Below are positions 25,866-34,487 of a stretch of DNA of 64,000 nucleotides, piece after piece. Both the position numbers and the translations under genes were made by a program. The stretch comes from Streptomyces gilvus. GTDB lineage: Bacteria; Actinomycetota; Actinomycetes; Streptomycetales; Streptomycetaceae. The number at the start of each line of letters is the position of its first letter. Position 1 is the first letter of the stretch. Below the pieces are notes generated by a model. The model saw only the letters and a list, made by a program, of their open reading frames with translations, was not told where the DNA came from and searched no databases. The DNA lies in assembly GCF_022513565.1 (NCBI RefSeq), contig NZ_JAKWBE010000001.1, forward strand, positions 248,001 through 312,000, written 5' to 3'.

Positions 25866-26702
25866 TCAGGCCATGTTGAACGACGAGGGGTCCGGACCCA
25901 GCCGCCGGTCCTCGTTCAGCGCGCTGATCGCCGCGAGGTCCTCGGTGTCCAGGCTGAAGTCGAAGACCTCGATGTTCTCCCGGATCCGGGACGGCGTCAC
26001 GGACTTGGGGATCACGATGGTGCCGAGCTGGAGGTGCCAGCGCAGCACGACCTGGGCGGGAGTGCGCCCGTGCTTCTGGGCGATGGCGACGATCGCCGGG
26101 ACCTCCAGCAGGCCCTTGCCCTGACCGAGCGGGGACCAGGCCTCGGTGGCGATGCCCTGCTCCGCGTGGAACTCCCGGGCCGCGCGCTGCTGCAGGTGCG
26201 GGTGCAGCTCGATCTGGTCGACGGCCGGGATGACGGACGTCTCGTCGATGAGCCGACGCAGGTGCTCCGGCTCGAAGTTGGAGACACCGATCGCGCGGAC
26301 GCGTCCGTCGGCGTGCAGCTTCTCGAACGCCTTGTAGGTGTCGACGTACTTGTCGCGGGCCGGGGTCGGCCAGTGGATCAGGTAGAGGTCGAGGTAGTCC
26401 AGACCGAGCTTCTCCAGCGACGCGTCGAAGGCGCGCAGCGTGGCGTCGTAGCCGTGCTCGGAGTTCCAGAGCTTGGTGGTGACGAAGATTTCCTCGCGGG
26501 GGACGCCGGAGGCGGCGATGGCCTTGCCGGTGCCCTCCTCGTTGCCGTAGATCGCCGCTGTGTCGATGCTGCGGTACCCGGCCTCCAGCGCGGTGGCGAC
26601 GGCCTGCTCCGCCTCGTCGTCCGGCACCTGCCAGACGCCGAAGCCCAGCTGGGGCATCTCGACGCCGTTGTTCAGGATGATCGGGGGGACCTTGCTGCTC
26701 AC
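25866..26702 (-). CDS. Aldo/keto reductase (2,5-diketo-gluconate reductase type)
   Basis: A 278-residue TIM-barrel NADPH-dependent reductase. The catalytic tetrad is visible: Asp and Tyr in YRSIDTAAIYGNEEGTG, Lys in FVTTKLWN and His in LYLIHWPTP. The NADPH-binding tail includes IVIPKSVTPSRIRENIEVFDF. The subgroup reduces 2,5-diketo-D-gluconate, methylglyoxal and other aldehydes. GTG start at 26702 with GAAGGA upstream. It diverges from the pectin operon, and sugar aldehydes or uronate products could be substrates, though this is only context. Confidence 0.88.
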   Translation of the reverse strand: MSSKVPPIILNNGVEMPQLGFGVWQVPDDEAEQAVATALEAGYRSIDTAAIYGNEEGTGKAIAASGVPREEIFVTTKLWNSEHGYDATLRAFDASLEKLGLDYLDLYLIHWPTPARDKYVDTYKAFEKLHADGRVRAIGVSNFEPEHLRRLIDETSVIPAVDQIELHPHLQQRAAREFHAEQGIATEAWSPLGQGKGLLEVPAIVAIAQKHGRTPAQVVLRWHLQLGTIVIPKSVTPSRIRENIEVFDFSLDTEDLAAISALNEDRRLGPDPSSFNMA

Positions 26703-26849
26703 GAGCTCTTGATCCTTCGGTTGTCGTCAGGTGGTACTCCCATCGTCAACGATCACGAGCCGTGATGCATTCCTGACCGGAGAATCCGTCCGAACTGACC
26801 GATGAGTCAGTGTCGGGAGCCGAGATTGGCTGGAAATGGATCCGACCTC

Positions 26850-26888
26850 TGCGGTCCGGACCATTGACCGCTGAACCTCCGGACCGCA
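26850..26888. promoter_or_regulatory. Inverted repeat, likely operator of the pectin/rhamnogalacturonan operon
   Basis: TGCGGTCCGGA (26850-26860) and TCCGGACCGCA (26878-26888) form an 11-bp perfect inverted repeat with a 17-nt spacer. The left arm also contains the 10-bp palindrome GGTCCGGACC. It lies in the 299-base gap between the divergent reductase and GH105 genes. No regulator gene adjoins it, so the cognate protein is unknown. Confidence 0.5.
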
Positions 26889-27001
26889 ACTCTGGATCGC
26901 GCCAATGAACGAGTCCCTGAACTCGATCCATGAATGTGAACAGTTGGTTCGGTTTTCCTCCGATGTTTCCGGGTCTCCCCGTCCGATCGAGAGGGAGGAA
27001 C

Positions 27002-28192
27002 ATGAGACGCCGTCGTCTGCGAACGGCACTGACCGGGCTGGTCCTCGCCAGTGCGGCCCTGACCACCCTGCCCGCGGCCGCGCCCGCGCCGACCGCCCCC
27101 ACCGTCCCCGCGGCCCTCCGTCCGGCCGCCGCCCCCGACTGGTCGACGGCCGTCGTCGACTCCACCATGGCCCGCTACACGCCGAGCACCATCGGCGGCT
27201 GGTCCTACCCCGTCGGCCTCTACCTCTACGGCCAGTACCTCACCTACCGGCGCACCCACGACGCCCGCTACCTGAGCTACATCAAGAGCTATGTCGACCG
27301 GTTCGTGAAGAGCGACGGCTCCATCGACCAGTCCTTCAACAGCCTGGACAGCATGCAGGCCGGCCGGCTCCTGGTGATCCTGCACCACGAGACCGGGCAG
27401 GACCGCTACCGCAAGGCGGCCAAGAAGATCCGCGACCGCCTGAACACCTACCCACGCACCGGCGACGGCGGCTTCTGGCACGCGGACACCTCCAGCCGCG
27501 CCCATCAACTCTGGGCGGACGGCGTCTACATGGTGAACCCGTTCCTCGTCGAGTACGGCAAGGAGTTCGGCGACAGCGCGTACACCGACGACGAGGCGGC
27601 CAAGCAGCTGTACGTCTACGGCAGCCATCTGCAGGTCGCGAACGGACTGCTCAAGCACGCCTACGACGAGTCGAAGAGCGCGAGTTGGGCCGATCCGCAG
27701 ACCGGGCTCGCCCCCGAGCACTGGTGCCGGGCCGTCGGCTGGTACTCGATGGCGATCGTCAACGTTCTGGACGCCATACCGGCGAAGCAGTCCCGTCGCC
27801 CCCAACTCCTCACAATCTTCAGGAAGTTGGCTGCCGGGCTGGAGAAGTACCAGGACCCGGCGACCGGGCGCTGGTTCCAGGTGATGGACAAGGGCGACCG
27901 GTCCGACGACTGGACCGAGACCTCCTGCTCCAGCATGTTCACCTACGCCCTCTCCCGGGGCGTCCAGCAGGGCTACCTCGACCCGCACTACGCCGCCGTC
28001 GCGCACCGCGGGTACCAGGGGGTGCTGGCGAAGCTGTCGATCGGCTCCGACGGCCGCACCAACCTCGCCGACATCTCCATCGGCACCAACGTCGGCGACT
28101 ACGCGTACTACATCGCACGCGACCGGGCCACCAACGACTTCCACGGTCTGGGCGCCTTCCTGATCATGAACGAACAACTGCGAGGTGATTAG
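27002..28192 (+). CDS. Secreted GH105 unsaturated rhamnogalacturonyl hydrolase
   Basis: A 396-residue exported enzyme from ATG 27002 with GGGAGGA upstream. Signal peptide 1 to about 27, then a Pro/Ala-rich stretch. The (alpha/alpha)6-barrel domain carries SLDSMQAGRLL (115-124), WADGVYMVNPF (171-181, Asp173 matching the catalytic Asp of YteR-type enzymes) and EHWCRAVGWYSM. GH105 removes the unsaturated uronic acid left by rhamnogalacturonan lyases. It is the first gene of a five-gene operon. Secretion is notable, since many GH105 enzymes are intracellular. Confidence 0.88.
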   Translation: MRRRRLRTALTGLVLASAALTTLPAAAPAPTAPTVPAALRPAAAPDWSTAVVDSTMARYTPSTIGGWSYPVGLYLYGQYLTYRRTHDARYLSYIKSYVDRFVKSDGSIDQSFNSLDSMQAGRLLVILHHETGQDRYRKAAKKIRDRLNTYPRTGDGGFWHADTSSRAHQLWADGVYMVNPFLVEYGKEFGDSAYTDDEAAKQLYVYGSHLQVANGLLKHAYDESKSASWADPQTGLAPEHWCRAVGWYSMAIVNVLDAIPAKQSRRPQLLTIFRKLAAGLEKYQDPATGRWFQVMDKGDRSDDWTETSCSSMFTYALSRGVQQGYLDPHYAAVAHRGYQGVLAKLSIGSDGRTNLADISIGTNVGDYAYYIARDRATNDFHGLGAFLIMNEQLRGD

Positions 28193-28196
28193 TGTC

Positions 28197-28979
28197 ATGA
28201 GCACGTCCAGAAGGGCCCTGTTGGGCGCGGCGGTCGCGGGCGCGGCCGGGTCGACGCTGGGTCTGCCCGCCATCGCCCACGCCGCCTCCTGGCAGCAGAA
28301 GTGGGCGCCTTCCGCGAGCGGCGACGGCCTCGGCGCCTTCGAGACGATCGAGGACGACCGCGCCGACTCGCACCCCGCCGGGCATCCGCACATCTTCGCC
28401 ACCGGCGACAACTGGCGCTTCAACATGCACATGGTGGACCGGGACACCTCGACGGACCGCCAGCGCCAGGAGGTCACGGGTCTGCGCACCAGCTCAAGCA
28501 GCTACCTCAAGTGGACCGAGGGCCAGACCTGGCGGGTCACCTACTCGATGTACATCCCCAGCTCGCTGAAGGCGACCACCACCTTCACCCACATCATGCA
28601 GATGAAGCAGCCCGGTGCCGGTTCCTCCCCGATCGTCACGCAGTCGCTGCGCCGGGTGAGCGGCAAGCAGACCATCGAGCTGACCCTGCCCATCTCCGGC
28701 ACCCTCATCGGCCGCGCCGACCTCGACCCGCTGCACGACAAGTGGACCGACGTCGACTTCCAGATCAAGGTCGGCAACGGCTCGGCGGGCTCCGTCCGCT
28801 GGATCCTCAAGTCCGGCGGCTCGACGGTCATCGACAAGTCGAAGACCGGCGTCGACACCTTCCTGGCCGACCGGGTGCGGCCGAAGTGGGGCATCTACCG
28901 CTCCCTCGGCGACACCTCCGGATCCCTGCAGGACACCTACCTCCTGCTCACCAACCTCCGCGGCTACCAACTCGTGTGA
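28197..28979 (+). CDS. Tat-exported polysaccharide-lyase-like protein (heparin lyase I-like fold)
   Basis: A 260-residue protein from ATG 28197, 4 bases after the GH105 stop, with GAGGTGA as ribosome binding site. The N-terminus STSRRALLGAAVAGAAG has the twin-arginine motif. The mature part (WRFNMHMVDRDTSTDRQRQE, TWRVTYSMYIPSSLKATTTF, TQSLRRVSGKQTIELTLP) resembles bacterial single-domain lyase-like proteins of the jelly-roll type. Context suggests a pectic or rhamnogalacturonan lyase or carbohydrate-binding protein. I cannot assign a PL family with certainty. Confidence 0.55.
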   Translation: MSTSRRALLGAAVAGAAGSTLGLPAIAHAASWQQKWAPSASGDGLGAFETIEDDRADSHPAGHPHIFATGDNWRFNMHMVDRDTSTDRQRQEVTGLRTSSSSYLKWTEGQTWRVTYSMYIPSSLKATTTFTHIMQMKQPGAGSSPIVTQSLRRVSGKQTIELTLPISGTLIGRADLDPLHDKWTDVDFQIKVGNGSAGSVRWILKSGGSTVIDKSKTGVDTFLADRVRPKWGIYRSLGDTSGSLQDTYLLLTNLRGYQLV

Positions 28980-28990
28980 GGAGCCGTCAC

Positions 28991-31900
28991 ATGAAACCCC
29001 CCACTGATCCAGGCCGCCGAGCGGCGGCCGTCGTCCTGTTCGTGGTGGCCGTGGTCCTCGGTCTCACCCACCCCGCGGCCCTCGCCGCTCCGGCCGGCGC
29101 CCCGCGCGCCGCCGCCGAGTACAACGTGCGCGACTACGGCGCCAAGGGCGACGGCTCCAGCAACGACAGCCCGGCCATCGACAAGGCGATCACGGCCGCG
29201 AACGCGGCGGGCGGCGGCACCGTCCGCTTCCCCTCTGGCACCTACAAGTCCAAGAACACCCTCCACATGAAGAGCCATGTGACGCTCCAGCTCGACAAGG
29301 GCGCCACACTCCAGGGCTCCAGCGCCGACACCTACGACAAGGCCGAGTCCAACCCGTACGACGCCTACCAGGACTACGGCCACAGCCACTTCCACGACGC
29401 GATGATCTACGGCGACAAGCTGACCGACATCGGCTTCGTGGGCCAGGGCGTCATCGACGGCGCCGGCAACCTGATCACCGGCAACCCGAAGTCCGGCGAG
29501 GCCGACAAGATCATCTCGCTTACCCGGTGCGACGGGCTCAGGATCGGCGACGGTCTCACGCTGCGCCGGGGCGGTCACTTCGCGGCCCTCATCAACGGCT
29601 GCACCGACGTGACCTCCGACCACCTGACCATCGACACCGCGAGCGACCGCGACGGCTGGAACGTCATCTCGACCACCAACGCCACGATCACCAACGCCAC
29701 GATCCACGCCAACGACGACGCGCTGGTGTTCAAGAGCGACTACGCGCTCGGCGCCAAGCTGCCCAACGGGCATGTGCGGGTGAGCGATTCGACCCTCGGG
29801 GCCAAGTGCTGCAACGCCCTGATGTTCGGCTCCGAGACCTGCGGCGACTTCTCGGACTACCAGTTCGAGAACATCCGCATCGACGGCGCCGACAAGTCCG
29901 GCCTCGGCATGGTCTCGATGGACGGCTCGAAGATCTCCGACGTCCACTACCGCGACATCACGATGACCGACGTCCACTCGCCGATCATGCAGAAGATCGG
30001 CACCCGCAAGCGCTGCGGCAACAGTCCCGGTGTCGGATCGATCAGCGACGTCACGTACGACAACATCACCGCTACCGGCAACAGCCCCTCCTTCAGCCCG
30101 ACCCTGTGGGGCGAGTCCGGGCACCGCATCAACGGCGTGACCTTCACCGACGTCGACATCACGGTCCCCGGCGGCAACGGCACCATGTCCACGGGCGTGC
30201 CCAGCAACGACTCGACCGACTACAACCCGAAGAGCATCGGCACCCGGCCCGCCTACGGCTGGTACCTGCACAACGCCGACAACGTCCGGTTCACCGACAG
30301 CTCGGTCAAGTTCGCCTCGAACGACGGCCGGCCAGCGTTCATCGCCAACGCGGCCAGCGGCATCCGGCTCACCCGGTTCACCGCGCAGAAGGGCGGCAAC
30401 TCGCCCTTCGACGTGGGCTTCCAGGACGTCACCGGCGGCTGCCTGACGGACAGTCACAACACTTCGGGCGGCGCCCTGCGGGTCTCGGGAAGCCAGGACT
30501 GCGGCAGCAGCGCGGCGGTGAAGCCGCTCGACCTGGAGAGCCCCCGCCAGGACTTCCTGCGCGCCTCCGTCGGCGGTCTGTTCCTGCACTGGGGCCTGCG
30601 CACCGCACCGGCCCACACCAGCTGCACCGGCTGGGAGAACGACGTCACGAGCGGAGGCTGGAGCCCCGACTACTGGGTGAACGAGGCGCAGAAGCTGCAC
30701 ACCCAGTACCTCGTCCTCGCCACCTTCCACAGCCGCCTCGGCTACGCCCGCCCCTGGCCGTCCAAGATCCCAGGGTCCTGCTCCACCAAGCGGGACTTCC
30801 TCGGCGAGCTGATCACCGCCGCCAAGGCCAAGGGCATGAAGGTCATCCTCTACATGACCAACGACCCCCAGTGGCACGACGAGGGCGGCCACGAGTGGCT
30901 CGACTCGGCCGCGTACTCCGCCTACAAGGGCAAGAACGTCGACCTGACCACCAACGACGGCTTCGGGCAGTTCAGTTACGACAACTTCTTCGAGGTCATG
31001 GACCGCTACCCCGACCTCGGCGGCTTCTGGATCGACAACGACAACTCCTACTGGGAGAGCCACAACCTCTACCAGCAGATCTACGACAGGCGCCCGAACT
31101 ACACGCTCAGCAACAACAACGAAGACACGCCGGTCATGGACATGATCAGCAATGAGCAGAAGACGGGCATGACCCCCGCCTACGACTATCCGCAGGCCGT
31201 CTACACCGCCCAACCCCGCCTGACCGAGGCCGACTTCAAGCTGCCCTCGACCGGCGCGTGGTGGTACGACGGCTCCAACCCCTCCGTCGACCGCGCCCTC
31301 ACCCTCGGCCGCCTCATCACCAACGCCGGCTCCTCGGTGAAGGCCCTGATGGCCGAGACGGCCCAGGTAAACGGCAAGTTCCCGTCCAACCAGGCCTCCT
31401 TCAACACCTTCGCCGACTCCTACCTCGACCCCATCTGGGAATCCCTGCACGGCACCGAGGGCGGCGGCTACATGTACGGCGGCCTCAAGCCCGGCGCCTG
31501 GAACGACGGCGCGTACGGAGTGACGACCATCGCCAAGGACGACGCCGACCGGCAGTACATCCACGTCCTGACCCCGCCCAGCACCAGCACCCTGCGCGTC
31601 CGGGACAACGGCTACCGCATCGCCTCCGTCACCAACCTCCGTACGGGAGCGGCCGTTTCCTGGTCGCAGTCCGGCGGGGTGCTCACCCTCAGCGGGCTCG
31701 GCACCTGGGACCCGTACGACACGGTGTTCAAGGTCACCACGGCCGGCCGCCAGGGCATCCTCACCGGCGTCAAGGTCAGCGCGAGCGCCTCCGCGAGCGG
31801 ACACGCCGCGTCGGCGGCCGGTGACGGCGACTACCTCACCTACTGGGACAACAACAAGACGCTTCCCGTGAATCTCACCTTCGACCTCGGCTCGGCCAAG

Positions 31901-32230
31901 AAGGTGCAGTACATCGGGCTCAACCAGCGCGAGGACTCCGTGGCCTACGCCCGTTCCAGCACCGAGCAGTCGGCGCGGATCAAGGACTACAAGGTGTTCC
32001 TGAGCAACGACGGCTCGACCTGGGGCAGCGCGGTCAAGTCCGGCCAGCTGCCCAGCCGCCGCGGAATCCAGGGCATCGACCTGACCGCCGCCAACGCCCG
32101 CTACGTGCGGCTGGAGGTCGACACCACCTGGGCCGCCTCCAGCGACACCACCCGCTACAAGCGGCTGCGCGTCGACGAGGCGTGGATCGGCACGTCGTAC
32201 GCCACACCCGCGAACGGGGGACAGTCATGA
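28991..32230 (+). CDS. Secreted multi-domain enzyme: GH28-like, GH29-like fucosidase and CBM32/F5-8C
   Basis: A 1079-residue exported protein. Signal peptide 1 to about 33. A GH28-like beta-helix covers about 43-510, starting YNVRDYGAKGDGSSND and carrying the acid pair in HANDDALVFKSD; the classical GHG motif is replaced by CCNALMFGSET. Residues about 513-915 form a GH29-like domain beginning GGLFLHWGLRTAP with candidate nucleophile Asp682 in GFWIDNDNSYW. Residues about 925-1068 are a discoidin-like CBM (LTFDLGSAKKVQYIGLNQRE). It probably removes galacturonate/rhamnose and fucose from pectic side chains. It overlaps the next gene (ATGA). Confidence 0.8.
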   Translation: MKPPTDPGRRAAAVVLFVVAVVLGLTHPAALAAPAGAPRAAAEYNVRDYGAKGDGSSNDSPAIDKAITAANAAGGGTVRFPSGTYKSKNTLHMKSHVTLQLDKGATLQGSSADTYDKAESNPYDAYQDYGHSHFHDAMIYGDKLTDIGFVGQGVIDGAGNLITGNPKSGEADKIISLTRCDGLRIGDGLTLRRGGHFAALINGCTDVTSDHLTIDTASDRDGWNVISTTNATITNATIHANDDALVFKSDYALGAKLPNGHVRVSDSTLGAKCCNALMFGSETCGDFSDYQFENIRIDGADKSGLGMVSMDGSKISDVHYRDITMTDVHSPIMQKIGTRKRCGNSPGVGSISDVTYDNITATGNSPSFSPTLWGESGHRINGVTFTDVDITVPGGNGTMSTGVPSNDSTDYNPKSIGTRPAYGWYLHNADNVRFTDSSVKFASNDGRPAFIANAASGIRLTRFTAQKGGNSPFDVGFQDVTGGCLTDSHNTSGGALRVSGSQDCGSSAAVKPLDLESPRQDFLRASVGGLFLHWGLRTAPAHTSCTGWENDVTSGGWSPDYWVNEAQKLHTQYLVLATFHSRLGYARPWPSKIPGSCSTKRDFLGELITAAKAKGMKVILYMTNDPQWHDEGGHEWLDSAAYSAYKGKNVDLTTNDGFGQFSYDNFFEVMDRYPDLGGFWIDNDNSYWESHNLYQQIYDRRPNYTLSNNNEDTPVMDMISNEQKTGMTPAYDYPQAVYTAQPRLTEADFKLPSTGAWWYDGSNPSVDRALTLGRLITNAGSSVKALMAETAQVNGKFPSNQASFNTFADSYLDPIWESLHGTEGGGYMYGGLKPGAWNDGAYGVTTIAKDDADRQYIHVLTPPSTSTLRVRDNGYRIASVTNLRTGAAVSWSQSGGVLTLSGLGTWDPYDTVFKVTTAGRQGILTGVKVSASASASGHAASAAGDGDYLTYWDNNKTLPVNLTFDLGSAKKVQYIGLNQREDSVAYARSSTEQSARIKDYKVFLSNDGSTWGSAVKSGQLPSRRGIQGIDLTAANARYVRLEVDTTWAASSDTTRYKRLRVDEAWIGTSYATPANGGQS

Positions 32231-34476
32231 TCCGGCTCAGATCGCTCACGGCCGCGGCGGCGGGTGTGCTGCTCGCCGCGGCGGTGCCGCTCGTGGGCAC
32301 CGCCCATCCGGCGGCCGCCTCCGACAACGGCCAGTCCGTCCGGCCCGCCATGGGCTGGTCCAGCTGGAGCTTCGTGCGCCGCACGCCGACCGAGGCGAAG
32401 ATCAAGGCACAGGCCGACGCACTGGTCTCCAGCGGACTGAAGGACCACGGTTTCGTCTACGTCAACCTTGACGACTTCTGGCAGAAGTGCGACTCGAACG
32501 GCTTCACCGTGGACAGCTACGGCCGCTGGGCGGTCGACACCAGCAAGTTCCCCGACGGCATCAAGGGGCTGGCCGACTACATCCACTCCAAGGGCCTGAA
32601 GTTCGGCTTCTACGTCACGCCCGGCATCGCGAAGAACGCCGTCACCAAGAACACGCCGATCGAGGGGACCTCGTACCACGCGAAGGACATCGCGGACACC
32701 TCGAAGACCGAGAAGAACTACAACTGCAAGAACATGTACTACATCGACTACTCCAAGCCGGGCGCGCAGGAGTTCGTCGACTCCTGGGCCAAGCAGTTCG
32801 CGTCCTGGGGTGTCGACTACCTGAAGATCGACGGGGTGGGCAGCGCCGACATCCCCGACGTCCAGGCCTGGGACAAGGCGCTGCGGGCCAGCGGACGGCC
32901 CATCAACTTCGCCCTGTCCAACAACCTGCCGGTCGCCGACGCCTCCACCTGGCGGAAACTGGCGAACAGCTGGCGCACCCAGGGCGACGTCGAGTGCTAC
33001 TGCGGGCCGGGGAGCAACGGCAGCGGCTATCCGCTGACCGACTGGTCCCACGTCTCCAAGCGCTTCGACTCGGCCGCCTCCTGGCAGCCGTACGCAGGCC
33101 CCGGCGGCTGGAACGACCTGGACTCGCTGGAGATCGGCAACGGCGACCAGGTGGGTCTGACGGCGGACCAGCGCCGCTCGCACTTCACGCTCTGGGCTAT
33201 GGCGGCGGCCCCGCTGCTGCTCGGCACCGACCTCACCCAGCTCGACTCCGTCGACAAGGCGATGCTGACCAACGACCGGCTGATCGGCGTCGACCAGGAC
33301 GGTGTCGCCGCCAAGCGGATCGTGAGCAGCGGTGTCAAACAGGTCTGGAGCAAGAAGGAGAGCGACGGGCAGTACGTCGTGGCCCTGTTCAACACCGGGA
33401 CCTCGGGCAACGCCACCGTCAGCGTGAACTGGTCGCAGGTCGGCTTCAGCGGCTCCGGTGACGTGACCGACCTCTGGTCCGGATCCCACAAGGGCGTGAT
33501 CGCCGACTCCTACAGCGCGACCCTGCGCCCGGGCGAGACCCGGCTCATCCGGGTCAAGCCCGTCAACTCCCTGAAGGCGGCGGCCGCTTCACCGGGGTTC
33601 GCCGTGGCCCCCTACGAGTACCTCGGCTGGGGCAGCCCCCAGAACCCGACCTCCGTGATGTCCGCGACCGGCGTCAAGTGGTTCACGCTGGCCTTCATCC
33701 TCTCCGACGGCACCTGCAACCCGAAGTGGGACGGCTCCCGCCCGCTGACCGGAGGCAGCGACCAGTCCACCATCAACGCGATCAGAGCGGCGGGCGGTGA
33801 CGTCGTCGTCTCCGTCGGCGGCTGGAGCGGGAACAAGCTCGGCGAGAAGTGCTCCAGCGCCTCCGCCCTCGCCGGCGCCTACCAGAAGGTGATCAACGCC
33901 TACAAGCTGAAGGCGCTCGACATCGACATCGAGAACACCGAGTGGTCCAACGCGACCGTGCGGCAGCGGGTCGTCGACGCGCTGAAGACGGTGAAGGCCA
34001 ACAACCCGGGCCTGAAGACCGTCATCACCTTCGGCACCACCTCCTCCGGTCCCGACTCCACCGGCGTCGACATGATCAAGCGGGCCGCCAACTCCGGTCT
34101 GGCGAACGACGTCTGGTGTGTCATGCCGTTCGACTTCGGCGGCGGCACCACGAACATGGGCAGCCTCACCACCAAGGCCATGGACGGACTCAAGGCCCAG
34201 GTGAAGTCGGCGTACGGCTACAGCGACGCCACCGCCTACACCCACATCGGGCTGTCGTCGATGAACGGCAAGACCGACGACTCCGGTGAGCGGGTGCGGG
34301 TGGCCGACTTCAAGACCATGCTCGCCTACGCCCAGCAGCACCACATCGGCCGGCTCACCTACTGGGCCGTCAACCGCGACCGGGCCTGCGGCTCGGGCAC
34401 CGACGGCGACGCCTGCAGCGGCGTGACGCAGCAGCCGTACGACTACCTCAAGGTCTTCACCCAGTACACGGGCTGA
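32227..34476 (+). CDS. Secreted GH27 alpha-galactosidase fused to a GH18-like domain
   Basis: A 749-residue exported protein, translationally coupled to the preceding gene (ATGA). Signal peptide 1 to about 31. GH27 covers about 38-450: RPAMGWSSWSF, nucleophile Asp202 in YLKIDGVGS, acid Asp254 in SWRTQGDVECYC, then the beta-sandwich ending RPGETRLIRV. After a short Ala-rich linker, residues 458-749 form a GH18-like barrel (APYEYLGWGSPQNPTSVM) with the DxDxE motif at 565-569 (ALDIDIENTEW). A galactosidase and a chitinase-type barrel in one chain is uncommon. Pectic galactose is the likely GH27 target; the GH18-like target is unknown. Confidence 0.85.
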   Translation: MIRLRSLTAAAAGVLLAAAVPLVGTAHPAAASDNGQSVRPAMGWSSWSFVRRTPTEAKIKAQADALVSSGLKDHGFVYVNLDDFWQKCDSNGFTVDSYGRWAVDTSKFPDGIKGLADYIHSKGLKFGFYVTPGIAKNAVTKNTPIEGTSYHAKDIADTSKTEKNYNCKNMYYIDYSKPGAQEFVDSWAKQFASWGVDYLKIDGVGSADIPDVQAWDKALRASGRPINFALSNNLPVADASTWRKLANSWRTQGDVECYCGPGSNGSGYPLTDWSHVSKRFDSAASWQPYAGPGGWNDLDSLEIGNGDQVGLTADQRRSHFTLWAMAAAPLLLGTDLTQLDSVDKAMLTNDRLIGVDQDGVAAKRIVSSGVKQVWSKKESDGQYVVALFNTGTSGNATVSVNWSQVGFSGSGDVTDLWSGSHKGVIADSYSATLRPGETRLIRVKPVNSLKAAAASPGFAVAPYEYLGWGSPQNPTSVMSATGVKWFTLAFILSDGTCNPKWDGSRPLTGGSDQSTINAIRAAGGDVVVSVGGWSGNKLGEKCSSASALAGAYQKVINAYKLKALDIDIENTEWSNATVRQRVVDALKTVKANNPGLKTVITFGTTSSGPDSTGVDMIKRAANSGLANDVWCVMPFDFGGGTTNMGSLTTKAMDGLKAQVKSAYGYSDATAYTHIGLSSMNGKTDDSGERVRVADFKTMLAYAQQHHIGRLTYWAVNRDRACGSGTDGDACSGVTQQPYDYLKVFTQYTG

Positions 34477-34487
34477 GGGGAACCTCC

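Noticed and set aside
28964..31804. 946-residue minus-strand open frame
   Set aside because: It is antisense to the GH28/GH29-like gene. The plus-strand gene has clear catalytic motifs and operon context.
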